Counted from the stretch's first letter, positions 34,214 through 42,471 are shown. The stretch: 64,000 nucleotides of DNA from Sphingomonas sp. dw_22 (GCF_018449795.1 NZ_JAAVVE010000012.1:1-64000); one strand, 5' to 3'. Translations and numbers: made by a program. The notes: a model not told the origin generated them from the letters alone.

Positions 34214-35070
34214 GCGGCGGCCTTCCAGTCTTCGCCCTGTCGGACGGCCAGCCCGCGTGCGCCGAGATCGATCAGATGCGCCAGAACCGATCGCCCCGCC
34301 GCCCCGGTGAGGCGCGGATCGAGGCCGACATACATGCGCTCGACCATCGCGGGGACCGAGCCGATATCCTGCTTCAGCAGCCGCAATATCTGCCCCTCGC
34401 GCTGCTTGCGGTGGCCGATCAGCCCGCGCACGAAGCGGTGCGGCCGCTCGATCGGCTCGCCATGGGCAGGGAAATAGATACGATCGTCTTTGCGCGCCAT
34501 CAGCCTGTCGAGGCTCGCCATATAGGCCGCCATGTCGCCGTCCGGCGGCGCGACGACGGTGGTCGACCAGCCCATCACATGATCGCCGGTGAACAGCACG
34601 CCGCTTTCGGGCAGCGCGAAGCAGAGATGGTTGGAGGTATGCCCCGGCGTCGCCACCGCCTCCAGCGTCCAGCCCTCGCCCGATACGGTCTCGCCGTCGC
34701 CGAGCACGCGATCGGGCGCATAGCCGGTGTCGAACGCCGCATCGGCGCGAGGCCCGGCATCGTCCAGCGACAAGGGCGCGCAGCCGACGATCGGCGCGCC
34801 GGTTGCGGCCTGGATCGCGGGTGCGGCGGGGCTGTGGTCGCGGTGAGTGTGGGTGCAGAGGATCGCAGTCACCGGACGGCCGGCGATCGCCGCGAGCAGC
34901 GCCGCGATATGATCGGGATCGTCGGGGCCGGGATCGATCACCGCCAGATCGGTCGTGCCGACCAGATAGGTCTGCGTGCCGGTATAGGTGAAGGGCGACG
35001 GATTCGGCGCCAGCACGCGCGTGACCAGCGGATCGACCGCGATCGCGATGCCGGTAGGGGCGTCGTTCAT
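34210..35070 (-). CDS. Metallo-beta-lactamase-fold hydrolase
   Basis: A 286-residue MBL-fold protein of the RNase-Z/glyoxalase II-like group. The zinc motif THTHRDHS lies near residues 78-85 (HxHxDH), a second His in TPGHTSNHL, Asp in FTGDHVM and the last His in FPAHGEP. The long C-terminal tail (GHRKQREGQILRLLK onward) is of the LACTB2-type. Its substrate is unknown; a thioester hydrolase or phosphodiesterase is possible. It is in an operon with DUF4230. A REP-like hairpin lies in the gap before the BlaR1 gene. Confidence 0.85.
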   Translation of the reverse strand: MNDAPTGIAIAVDPLVTRVLAPNPSPFTYTGTQTYLVGTTDLAVIDPGPDDPDHIAALLAAIAGRPVTAILCTHTHRDHSPAAPAIQAATGAPIVGCAPLSLDDAGPRADAAFDTGYAPDRVLGDGETVSGEGWTLEAVATPGHTSNHLCFALPESGVLFTGDHVMGWSTTVVAPPDGDMAAYMASLDRLMARKDDRIYFPAHGEPIERPHRFVRGLIGHRKQREGQILRLLKQDIGSVPAMVERMYVGLDPRLTGAAGRSVLAHLIDLGARGLAVRQGEDWKAAA

Positions 35071-35126
35071 GTCCCTGCAGATGGCGGCTGGCGGACCGTT
35101 GCACAAGGGCGCGGGGGATTCGCAAA

Positions 35127-35150
35127 TCCTCCCCCAGCAAGCTGGGAGAG
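35127..35150. repeat. Dispersed palindromic repeat, CCTCCCCCAGC type
   Basis: CCTCCCCCAGC-AA-GCTGGGAGAGG with one mismatch. The same word set (CCTCCCCCAGCAAGCTGGG) reappears at the right end of the window (about 63975-64000), which marks it as a repeated intergenic sequence. Confidence 0.6.
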
Positions 35151-35240
35151 GATCTGGAAGACGGGGCCGACTGCGAAGGAGTTCAGCCGGCCCCGCCATG
35201 AAGGGTGCCTGCGGGGCCGCAGGACACCCTTCCCCTCTCG

Positions 35241-36818
35241 TCAATCCTTGTCCTTGTCCGCCTGGATCTCGGCCATGGCCTTGTCGAGGCCCGCCAGCGC
35301 CCTGGCACGCTCGGCCTCGGAGATATTGCCCTCATGCTCGATGGAGATGCGCGCATGGCGGATCGCCACCGCGGCGGCATCCATGCCGATGCGCTTGCCT
35401 TCCATCGCCGTCCGGGTGGCATCGGCGGTTATCATCGCGATCCGATCGGAGCAGATAATCATGACCTGCTTCCTGCCCTCGTTACGATGCTCGACCGTGG
35501 GCTTGCCCTTGCCGCACTTGCCGTCGCGGACCTCGGGGATCGAGGCCTCGATCTCGGCCAGGTCCGGCATCTCGACTTCTTCCCGGTCGCCGTCGCCGCG
35601 GACGATGACGATCTTCTTGACCTGCTTGCCGTCCTTCTTGTCCTCGCGGACATAGCGATAGACGTGCCGCTCGCCCTTGTGCAGGGCCGCCGGGGCTTCC
35701 GGCGCCTCGGGAAGCTCGGGCGCGGCGCCCGGCGCGACGGGCGCGGGCGGTGCCGGCGGGGCGGGCACTTCCTGCAGGCCGATGCTCGTCTCGACCTTGT
35801 TCTTGATGCGCTCGGCCGCCTGGGTGCCCGAGGCGGTGAGCCCCAGCGCCGCCAGCGAAAGAGCGCTCACGCCGACCAGTCCCGTGGCGATGCGGGTGGG
35901 GGATAGTTTCCGTGTCTTCGAAAGCATGCGTAGCCTCCCTTTGACTTCGTTGATCGTGTGCAAGTGACATGCCGCCGAGACCGCACCCCCATGCGCGGAC
36001 TTGACGATCGCACGGCCATAGGCATGGCGCAGTGCCTGGGCGCGGCCGGCGAGCACCAGGGCGTCGCAGGCCATTTCCTGATCGGCGCGGAAGGCGCGGA
36101 AGGCCCTCCAGGCGATCGGATTGAACCAGTGGATAGCGAGCACGACGAGCGCGACCCAGTTCGCGATCAGATCGCCGCGGACATGGTGGCCAAGCTCGTG
36201 CGCTAGCGCCAGATCGCGCTCGAGTTCGTCGTAGCGCTCGGAAAAGTCGCGCGGGAAGGCGACATATTTGCGGAAGATGCCGAAGGCGAGCGGACCATGC
36301 GCGGCATCGGTCTCGATCACGCGCACCCTGCCCTGCGCCACCGTCCTATCGACCCGCGCGCGGTTGAGCAGCGTGCGGCAATAGCGGCTGTGCGCGATCA
36401 GGTGATAGGCGAGGAAGGCCAGCGCACCCAGCGCCCACAGGCCGAGCAGCAGCAGCGCCACGCTCGGACCGTGCGCCACCTGCATCGGCGGCACCAGCGC
36501 CGCCGCCGCATGATGGCCGGCGACTTCGAAATCGACCTGCGTCAGCACTGACTTGTCGATTCCGGGCGGCAGCGCGTCCGCGTTGAGAACGCCCATCGCC
36601 ACGGCGGGCGCCTCGGTCGCCTCGCGGGTGAGCGGCGCGATCAGCCCGCTGAGCTGCCAGTTGCCCGGCAGCGGCGGCAGTAGCAGGCGCAGCACCGGCA
36701 GCAGCCACAGCGCATAGGCCATGTGCGCCCCGAACGCCTTGCGCACCGGGCCGCGGATCGCCAGCACCAGCAGCATCAGCAGCGTGGTGGCGACGAAGGT
36801 CTCGATCGCCCAGCTCAT
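35241..36818 (-). CDS. BlaR1/MecR1-type M56 membrane metallopeptidase
   Basis: A 525-residue sensor-protease. The N-terminal 250 residues have four or so membrane helices with the zinc-peptidase motif HELGHH (His207, Glu208, His211) and the third zinc ligand Glu248 in ADQEMACDALVLAG, giving gluzincin M56. The C-terminal half is periplasmic-looking, with a Pro/Ala-rich linker (APPAPPAPVAPGAAPELP) and no penicillin-binding domain. It overlaps the BlaI-type repressor gene by 4 bases, so it likely cleaves that repressor when a signal is sensed. The signal need not be a beta-lactam; no beta-lactamase gene is next to it. Confidence 0.88.
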   Translation of the reverse strand: MSWAIETFVATTLLMLLVLAIRGPVRKAFGAHMAYALWLLPVLRLLLPPLPGNWQLSGLIAPLTREATEAPAVAMGVLNADALPPGIDKSVLTQVDFEVAGHHAAAALVPPMQVAHGPSVALLLLGLWALGALAFLAYHLIAHSRYCRTLLNRARVDRTVAQGRVRVIETDAAHGPLAFGIFRKYVAFPRDFSERYDELERDLALAHELGHHVRGDLIANWVALVVLAIHWFNPIAWRAFRAFRADQEMACDALVLAGRAQALRHAYGRAIVKSAHGGAVSAACHLHTINEVKGRLRMLSKTRKLSPTRIATGLVGVSALSLAALGLTASGTQAAERIKNKVETSIGLQEVPAPPAPPAPVAPGAAPELPEAPEAPAALHKGERHVYRYVREDKKDGKQVKKIVIVRGDGDREEVEMPDLAEIEASIPEVRDGKCGKGKPTVEHRNEGRKQVMIICSDRIAMITADATRTAMEGKRIGMDAAAVAIRHARISIEHEGNISEAERARALAGLDKAMAEIQADKDKD

Positions 36819-37183
36819 TGCTTGAGATCCTTCAGCAGGGCTTCGATCTCGGCGATGTCCTGGTCGGTGATCTCGTCGCGCTCGGCGAGATGCGCGACCA
36901 GCGGCGTCAGGCGTCCGCCGAACAGCCGGTCCATCAGCTTGCGCGATTCGCCGGCGACATAGTCGGCCCGCTGGACGAGCGGGCGATAGAGGTAGCGCCG
37001 CCCCTCTTCCTGATGCGCGATGATCGACTTGGCGAGCAGCCGCCCGAGCAGGGTCTTGACCGTATTGGCGCTCCAGTCGCGCTCGGCGGGAACCCGCTCG
37101 GCGACTTCCTGCGCGGTGAGCGGGGACTCTTCCCAGAGCACCTCCATCACGGCATGCTCTGCATCGCTGATCCGTTCGGCCAT
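36815..37183 (-). CDS. BlaI/MecI/CopY-family repressor
   Basis: A 122-residue winged-helix repressor (AEHAVMEVLWEESPLTAQEVAERVP, SANTVKTLLGRLLAKSIIAHQEEGRRYLYRPLVQRADYVAGESR), the last part being the typical cleavage and dimer region of BlaI/MecI. Two operator-like boxes at 37197-37233 lie just upstream of the start. The M56 protease gene overlaps its end, the standard arrangement for a self-cleaving switch. It is likely autoregulated. Confidence 0.93.
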   Translation of the reverse strand: MAERISDAEHAVMEVLWEESPLTAQEVAERVPAERDWSANTVKTLLGRLLAKSIIAHQEEGRRYLYRPLVQRADYVAGESRKLMDRLFGGRLTPLVAHLAERDEITDQDIAEIEALLKDLKQ

Positions 37184-37196
37184 GTCATCCCTCTCT

Positions 37197-37233
37197 GACT
37201 ACGTGTGTAATCACCTCGATTACGTCTGTAGTC
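37197..37233. promoter_or_regulatory. Paired BlaI/MecI-type operator boxes
   Basis: Box 1 is GACTAC-GTGT-GTAATC (37197-37212) and box 2 GATTAC-GTCT-GTAGTC (37218-37233), separated by ACCTC. Each box is a GACTAC/GTAGTC dyad with one mismatch and box 2 is nearly the inverse of box 1. They lie 14-50 bases upstream of the blaI-like start, suited to autorepression. Confidence 0.7.
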
Positions 37234-37354
37234 AATAGCGTGAACGATGGCTGAACGACGCGTTTCAGGAAGCCCCGTCCAGCGCCGGGCCGCACGGATT
37301 CCGCGACGGCATTCGCCTCTTCAATCCGCGCAGCCGCGTGATAGGAGGGAGCCC

Positions 37355-38761
37355 ATGCAAGTCTATGCGATCGACGCCAGCTTCGTCTCCGGCCAGCCCT
37401 TCACCATCGGCGTCCAGCCCAGTTCGAGCTTCGCGGTGGCGCTCTACGCCCAGGGCGGCGGCGAGCGGCTGGAAAAGTTCGGCAAAGTCTCGCCGGTCGC
37501 GACCGAGAACGTCACCTATGGCGAGCACGAGAACGGCTTCGTGTTCGTCTCGGGCGAGAGCAGCGCGCCGACCGGCTACGACCAGGACTGGTCCTGGCCC
37601 AGGATCACGCTGGTGCCGGACACCTCTTCGATTCCCAGCGGCGCCTATGCCGTCATCGCCTATGAAGTCGATGCCGACGGCCAGCCGACGACGCCGCTCG
37701 GCGAGCGCTGCAAGGCCGGCGCGCCGATCCACGGATCCCCGCCCGATAGCGACAATATGGCGCTGGTCGTCTGCCGCCCGCGCGAGGCGGGCGCAGCGAT
37801 CGCCTATGTCATCCCGATCGCCACCTATCAGGCGTACAACTCGACCGGCGGCGGCTGTTTCTACGACGACCTGATCCACAAGACGACACCGCAATGGAAG
37901 GTGAGCCTGTTGCGTCCGGGCGGCGGCCTGGGCGCGCAGCAGGGCGAGCCGCCCGATCCCTATGACCTGACCTCGCCGCGCCAGCAATTCACCCATTGGG
38001 ACGCCAGGTTCATCCGCTGGCTGGCCGCCTGGGGCACCGCCTGCGATTTCTACACCGACATGGACCTGCATTCAGGGCAACTCGATCTCGGCGCCTACAA
38101 GTGCATGCTGAGCGTCGGGCACCACGAATATTGGAGCGCCGCCATGCGCGGCGCGGTCGCGCGCTTCCTGGCGGGCGGCGGCAACCTCGCGGTGTTCAGC
38201 GGCAATACCTGCTTCCGGCCGGTCGATTTCGGCGCGCCCGGCACAGCGGAGCATATGAAGGTGGTCAACAAGCTCGCCGACCAATGGCCCGATCACAACG
38301 AATCCGACCTGCTGGGGCTGAGCTACGGCTTCGGCGGCGGCAGATGGGGCGATTGGGAGCCGGGCGCAGGCTGGACCAACACCGCCCGCGATCCGATCGG
38401 CTTCACCGTGCGCGACGCGGGGCACTGGGCGTTCGCCGGCTGCGGGCTGGCGGATGGGCAGAGTTTCGGCACCGAAGACCGGCTGATCGGCTATGAGGTC
38501 GATGGCGTGCCGAGCGTTCCCAACGGCTTCCACGTCCTCGCCGATACCGTGCGGCTGGACGGGTGGGATATGGGCGGCGCCGGGGCGATGGGCATCCATG
38601 GCGCCGAAAGCGGCTCCGGCCCCAAAGCCGGCCTGGTCTTCAACAGCGGAACGACCGATTGGGTGCGCGTCCTCACCGATCGCGACGCATCGGCCCATGC
38701 CGTGGTGTCGCGTATCACCGCCAATGTGCTGGAGGCGTTTACAGGCCAGCCAGCGGAATAG
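37355..38761 (+). CDS. N,N-dimethylformamidase large-subunit-like protein
   Basis: A 468-residue protein resembling the C-terminal part of the N,N-dimethylformamidase large (beta) subunit family (DUF6605-like/DMFA2). Visible blocks are VIPIATYQAYNSTGGGCFYDD, FTHWDARFIRWLAAWG, CDFYTDMDLHSG, SVGHHEYWSAAMRGAVARFLAGGGNLAVFSGNTCFR and GTTDWVRVL. In the known enzyme the equivalent region holds iron and the catalytic Glu/Tyr; HHEYW fits. No small-subunit gene is next to it. The actual substrate here is unknown. AGGAGG at 37343-37348 is an excellent ribosome-binding site for ATG 37355. A noncoding stretch of 340 bases follows. Confidence 0.75.
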   Translation: MQVYAIDASFVSGQPFTIGVQPSSSFAVALYAQGGGERLEKFGKVSPVATENVTYGEHENGFVFVSGESSAPTGYDQDWSWPRITLVPDTSSIPSGAYAVIAYEVDADGQPTTPLGERCKAGAPIHGSPPDSDNMALVVCRPREAGAAIAYVIPIATYQAYNSTGGGCFYDDLIHKTTPQWKVSLLRPGGGLGAQQGEPPDPYDLTSPRQQFTHWDARFIRWLAAWGTACDFYTDMDLHSGQLDLGAYKCMLSVGHHEYWSAAMRGAVARFLAGGGNLAVFSGNTCFRPVDFGAPGTAEHMKVVNKLADQWPDHNESDLLGLSYGFGGGRWGDWEPGAGWTNTARDPIGFTVRDAGHWAFAGCGLADGQSFGTEDRLIGYEVDGVPSVPNGFHVLADTVRLDGWDMGGAGAMGIHGAESGSGPKAGLVFNSGTTDWVRVLTDRDASAHAVVSRITANVLEAFTGQPAE

Positions 38762-38852
38762 CCGGAAAACTGTCGGATACGCTTACAGGTACGGGGCCTG
38801 GTTAATTCCCGCTAACCACGAAGCCCCGCGGAAAACCGCCACTCGGCGGAAC

Positions 38853-38868
38853 TGGCACGCCGCCTGCA
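38853..38868 (+). promoter_or_regulatory. Sigma-54-type promoter
   Basis: TGGCACG-CCGC-CTGCA matches the consensus TGGCACG-N4-TTGCA with one mismatch, and the GG and GC pairs are exactly 10 bases apart, as required for -24/-12. The dyad TGGTTA-ATTCCCGC-TAACCA (38799-38818) centred about 45 bases upstream could bind an enhancer-binding protein. No protein gene follows in this direction for 1.3 kb. Confidence 0.6.
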
Positions 38869-38877
38869 AAGTATCAG

Positions 38878-38960
38878 GCACCCGAGCGTTTCTACGCTTC
38901 ATAGGGCGGGTCGATGCTCCAACCGGTCTCGCATCGGCCCGCCCGCACCGGGTTTTCCCC
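38878..38960 (+). ncRNA. Candidate small RNA downstream of the sigma-54 promoter
   Basis: With transcription starting about 10 bases after the -12 element, the RNA would hold a small hairpin (GAGCG-TTTCTA-CGCTT) and then a long stem, GGGCGGGTCGATGC (38904-38917) pairing with GCATCGGCCCGCCC (38931-38944) as 13 Watson-Crick and one G-U pair, followed by GGGTTTTCC. The stem plus short T-run resembles an intrinsic terminator of an RNA about 80 nt long. It could instead be only a shared terminator of the flanking genes. Confidence 0.4.
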
Positions 38961-38998
38961 AGATCAGAATATGCGGAAGCCGCCGCTCCCCACCACGC

Positions 38999-39078
38999 GT
39001 CATCCCCGCGCAGGCGAGGATCCAGAGTCCCAAGGGATTTGCTTCGTTACCCTGGATCCCCGCCTGCGCGGGGATTAC
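38999..39078. repeat. REPIN-like pair of inverted units
   Basis: The unit GTCATCCCCGCGCAGGCGAG...GATCCAG (38999-39025) is followed by its inverted partner (39051-39078), which matches at about 25 of 27 positions, with a 25-base spacer. Same class as 27772-27871 though a different sequence family. Confidence 0.7.
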
Positions 39079-39101
39079 GACTTGAGGGTCGGACCAAAAT
39101 A

Positions 39102-39434
<333 letters not shown>

Positions 39435-39440
39435 TTGGGC

Positions 39441-39680
39441 TCACTCCTCGATGGGCGCTTCGGTGGTGAGCTGGAGCGCGTGGAGCACGCCGCCCATGCG
39501 CCCACCGAGGGCCGCATATACTGCCTGATGCTGCCGCACGCGCGGCATCCCCCGGAACATGGGGGCGACGACCCGCGCTGCATAGTGGTCGCCGTCACCG
39601 GCGAGATCGGTGATCTCGATATGGGCATCGGGAATGCCCGCGCGGATCAGCGCCTCGATATCGGCGGCGGCCATCGGCAT
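39441..39680 (-). CDS. BolA family protein
   Basis: A 79-residue BolA-like protein (IEALIRAGIPDAHIEITDLAGDGDHYAARVVAPMFRGMPRVRQHQAVYAAL, His-rich groove typical of BolA). With Grx4 it forms a [2Fe-2S] complex. Its ATG overlaps the DUF1476 stop by one base (TAATG), so translation is coupled, and the grxD gene follows 7 bases later. The exact BolA paralogue (BolA1, 2 or IbaG type) cannot be decided; it is the short IbaG-like length. Confidence 0.92.
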   Translation of the reverse strand: MPMAAADIEALIRAGIPDAHIEITDLAGDGDHYAARVVAPMFRGMPRVRQHQAVYAALGGRMGGVLHALQLTTEAPIEE

Positions 39681-40003
39681 TACTTGGATTCCATCAACTG
39701 GCGGCGGGCCTCGACGGTCTGCTCGCTGATCGCGCGGCGCACGGTGGCGTCGTCGATCTCGATGCCGGCGGCGAGCAGGTCGCCCAGGAGCTTGCGGATC
39801 ACGTCCTCGTCGCCCGCTTCCTCGAAATCGGCCCGGACCACTGCCTTGGCATAGGCATCGGTCTCTTCCGGGGTCAGGCCCATCTTCGCCGCCGCCCATT
39901 GGCCGAGCAGCCGGTTGCGCCGCGCGATCACGCGGAACGCCATATCCTCGTCACGCGCATATTGCGCCTCGAACGCCCGCTCGCGATCGTCGAATGTGGT
40001 CAT
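39680..40003 (-). CDS. DUF1476 protein, F1-ATPase inhibitor zeta-type
   Basis: A 107-residue protein of the alphaproteobacterial zeta subunit family, shown in Paracoccus to inhibit F1FO-ATP synthase rotation as IF1 does in mitochondria. Recognisable parts are FDDRERAFEAQYARDEDMAFR and RNRLLGQWAAAKMGLTPEETDAYAKAVVRADFEEAGDEDV. It is cytosolic. It leads the DUF1476-bolA-grxD operon, with overlapping stop and start codons. Confidence 0.92.
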   Translation of the reverse strand: MTTFDDRERAFEAQYARDEDMAFRVIARRNRLLGQWAAAKMGLTPEETDAYAKAVVRADFEEAGDEDVIRKLLGDLLAAGIEIDDATVRRAISEQTVEARRQLMESK

Positions 40004-40163
40004 GAAAAGCCCCTTGATTACGTTTCCGCCGAGATAGGAGGGGTGACGGCGCGTGGCAACGGCCGATCGAAGACCACACCGGAGCAACATAAACGCCTCG
40101 CCCCGCCAGAAGCCGGCCGCACCCTGCTATATATAGGCTAGTCAGGCAGCAACGAGTGCATTC

Positions 40164-40484
40164 ATGACCTTGAACAGCGGTAATTCAATGGCTCTGGGCG
40201 GCCTCATGGCAGGCACGCGGCAGCCCGCGTCACGGCAGGCAAGCGCCCCGAAGCTCGACGATGCCAGCGAGGCGTTTCTTGCGGAAGCGAAGAAGTCACC
40301 GATCGAACGCATCCAGGATTCGATCCTGAAGAAGCATAATTTGACGAAAGAGGCTTTCGAGCAATTGCCGGCCAGCGAGCAGGCCTCGATCCAGAAAGAG
40401 ATCGAAGACACGGTGAAACAATGGACCAAGGGCGCGAAGCCCGGCGCGGCCCCCACCGGCATGAACGCAAACGTACTCGCCTGA
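40164..40484 (+). CDS. Hypothetical protein, 106 residues
   Basis: No recognised family. The N-terminal 30 residues are Gly/Ala-rich; the middle has a charged amphipathic section (SEAFLAEAKKSPIERIQDSILKKHNLTKEAFEQLPASEQASIQKEIEDTVKQWTKG), likely helical. No signal peptide or membrane segment. The start is uncertain (40164 or the inner ATG at 40188). A TATATATAGG sequence lies about 30 bases upstream and could be its -10 element. No other plus-strand gene is near; flanking genes run on the minus strand. Confidence 0.55.
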   Translation: MTLNSGNSMALGGLMAGTRQPASRQASAPKLDDASEAFLAEAKKSPIERIQDSILKKHNLTKEAFEQLPASEQASIQKEIEDTVKQWTKGAKPGAAPTGMNANVLA

Positions 40485-40627
40485 TTCGCGTACCGAGGCG
40501 CGGTGAGCTGGGAGGCTGGGAGAGCCGCTAGAGGTGTGAGGGGCTCGCTCGCGGAAGAGTGGCCCCCGGCACTTCGGCCGGGTCACGAAAGAAGGCGGGT
40601 CCATCGTGACTAAAATTCTCGATCGTC

Positions 40628-41629
40628 CTAGCCCGCCACCCGCACCACCAGCTTCCCGATAGCACCCCGTGCCGCCATCTTCGCGATCGCCTTGCCGCCG
40701 TCCGCCAGCGCGAAGACCTCGGTGACGCGCGGCGCAATCCGCCCCTCGTCCCATAGCCGAAAGAGGTGCTCGACATGCGCCTGGTTCGCCTTCGGGTCGC
40801 GCGCCGCGAAGGCGCCCCAGAACACGCCGCACACGTCGCAGCTCTTGAGCAGGGTCAGGTTGAGCGGCAGCTTCGGGATGCCCGCCGGGAAGCCGACGAC
40901 CAGATAGCGCCCTTCCCAGCCGATCGCGCGCAGCGCCGGCTCGGCATAGTCGCCGCCCACCGGATCGTAGATCACGTCCGCGCCCGCCGGGCCGACAGCG
41001 GCCTTGAACTGCTCGGCCAGCGCCCGGGACTGGTCCTTGTCGAACGGCGCGCGGGGATAGACGATCGTGCGATCCGCGCCCGCCGCCCTCGCCGCCTCGG
41101 CCTTCTCCTCGGACGATACCGCCGCGACCACCGTCGCGCCGAACGCCTTGCCCAGCTCGATCGCCGCCAGCCCCACGCCGCCCGCCGCGCCCAGCACCAG
41201 CAAGGTCTGCCCCTCGCGCAGATGCCCGCGATCAAGCAGCGCGTGGATCGTCGTGGCATAGGTCAGCAGCAGCGCCGCGCCCTCCTCGAAGCTGCGCCCC
41301 TCGGGCAGGCGGAACAGCCGCGCCGCCTCGATCACCAGCTTCTCGGCAAGTCCGCCATGGCCCGGCACCGCGATCACCGCATCGCCCGGCGCCCAGCCGG
41401 TCACACCCTCGCCCACCGCCTCGATCACGCCGGCGATCTCGCCGCCCGGCGCGAAAGGGCGCGGCGGCTTGAACTGGTATCGGTCCTCGATGATGAGCAC
41501 GTCGGGATAGTTGATCGCGCAGGCCTTCACCGCGACCAATACTTGGCCCTTGCCCGGCACGGGATCGGGCAATTCCTCGACGCTTAGAGTTTCAGGTCCG
41601 CCCGGCGCCTTCGACAGCAATGCCCTCAT
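40628..41629 (-). CDS. NADPH:quinone oxidoreductase-family zinc-type alcohol dehydrogenase
   Basis: A 333-residue medium-chain dehydrogenase/reductase of the quinone oxidoreductase type (no catalytic-zinc cysteines). The N-terminus [15 protein letters not shown] is conserved, [12 protein letters not shown] is the GroES-like core and [24 protein letters not shown] the Rossmann motif. It probably reduces quinones or enones with NADPH in the cytosol. Its start overlaps the 3' end of leuD by 38 bases, so it may be co-transcribed with leuD or simply crowded against it. Confidence 0.87.
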   Translation of the reverse strand: MRALLSKAPGGPETLSVEELPDPVPGKGQVLVAVKACAINYPDVLIIEDRYQFKPPRPFAPGGEIAGVIEAVGEGVTGWAPGDAVIAVPGHGGLAEKLVIEAARLFRLPEGRSFEEGAALLLTYATTIHALLDRGHLREGQTLLVLGAAGGVGLAAIELGKAFGATVVAAVSSEEKAEAARAAGADRTIVYPRAPFDKDQSRALAEQFKAAVGPAGADVIYDPVGGDYAEPALRAIGWEGRYLVVGFPAGIPKLPLNLTLLKSCDVCGVFWGAFAARDPKANQAHVEHLFRLWDEGRIAPRVTEVFALADGGKAIAKMAARGAIGKLVVRVAG

Positions 41630-42221
41630 GCCCGCCTCCTACAGCGATCCACGGGCGCGCATCGGCCACCGCGGATTCGTATTTCGAAATCGCGGTATCT
41701 CTTGCCAGCGTCAGGCCGATCTCGTCCAGCCCCTGGAGCAGACATTCACGGCGGAAGGGATCGAGCTCGAAGGTGAAGCGATCCTGGAAGGGCGTGGTGA
41801 CGGTCATCGTCTCCAGGTCGACGGTGATCTCGTCGGTCCTCGCGACCTCCACCAGCCGATCGACCGCCTCCTGCGGCAAAACGACCGTGACGATGCCGTT
41901 CTTGAAGGCGTTGCCCGAGAAGATGTCGGAGAAGCTCGGCGCGATCACCGCCTTGATGCCCATGTCGCCCAGCGCCCAGGCGGCATGTTCGCGGCTCGAT
42001 CCGCAGCCGAAATTCTCGCCCGCGATCAGCACCGGCGCACCGGTATAGCGGGGGTCGTCGAAGATATTGCCCGGCTGGGCGCGCACCGTCTCGAACGCGC
42101 CCTTGCCCATCCCCTCGCGCGTCGTGGTCTTCAGCCAGTGCGCGGGGATGATGATGTCGGTATCGATATTCTTGGCGCCCCACGGATAGGCGCGCCCTTC
42201 CACCTGGCGAACCGGATCCAT
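41592..42221 (-). CDS. leuD: 3-isopropylmalate dehydratase small subunit
   Basis: Small subunit of isopropylmalate isomerase in leucine synthesis, partner of LeuC. The 209 residues show [45 protein letters not shown] and the C-terminal swivelling domain. The last dozen residues run into the start of the quinone reductase gene, so the C-terminus may be longer than in most LeuD. A small ORF and 250 bases separate it from leuC, which is usually closer. Confidence 0.93.
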   Translation of the reverse strand: MDPVRQVEGRAYPWGAKNIDTDIIIPAHWLKTTTREGMGKGAFETVRAQPGNIFDDPRYTGAPVLIAGENFGCGSSREHAAWALGDMGIKAVIAPSFSDIFSGNAFKNGIVTVVLPQEAVDRLVEVARTDEITVDLETMTVTTPFQDRFTFELDPFRRECLLQGLDEIGLTLARDTAISKYESAVADARPWIAVGGGHEGIAVEGAGRT

Positions 42222-42330
42222 CAGCGCGAACCCCTGCTAAAATGTGCGATCTTCCGGGAAACAGAATCCCCGGGGCGCGAAGGCATCGCGCCCTGCGTTC
42301 CAGCCCTGCCCCAGCCGATCGTCGCGACGC

Positions 42331-42468
42331 TCAGCGCGTCCTTGCAAGGATCTTGGCCGAAGGAAGGGTCTTGGCCGGTGCCTCGGCCCGCGGATATGCA
42401 CTGGCATAAGCCGCCGCGAGCCCGCTCAGCACGGTCGCGGTAATCAACGCCACTAGCGCCCGTTTCAT
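42331..42468 (-). CDS. Small exported-looking protein, 45 residues, between leuC and leuD
   Basis: The frame starts MKRALVALITATVLSGLAAA, a clear signal-peptide or membrane segment with two basic residues at its head, and continues to a basic tail (SAKILARTR). It lies between leuC and leuD on the same strand and has 3 bases between its start and the leuC stop (42472). It is shorter than usual annotation limits and has no known family, but the Lys-Arg start plus hydrophobic core is unlikely in noncoding DNA. Confidence 0.5.
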   Translation of the reverse strand: MKRALVALITATVLSGLAAAYASAYPRAEAPAKTLPSAKILARTR

Positions 42469-42471
42469 TTC

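Larger units (their letters stand above)
38762..39101. other. Gene-free stretch with sigma-54-type promoter, hairpins and a repeat
   Basis: No protein reading frame with coding character. Contents in order: a nested inverted repeat around TGGTTA-N8-TAACCA (38799-38818) flanked by CGGGGC and GCCCCG; a short hairpin CCGCC-ACT-CGGCGG directly before a sigma-54-like promoter (38853-38868); a candidate small RNA (38878-38960); and an inverted pair of REP-like units (38999-39078) ending near grxD. Confidence 0.6.

Noticed and set aside
39435..39899. Longer reading of the BolA-like gene to 39899
   Set aside because: The extra part overlaps DUF1476 in another frame; the TAATG overlap sets the start at 39680.
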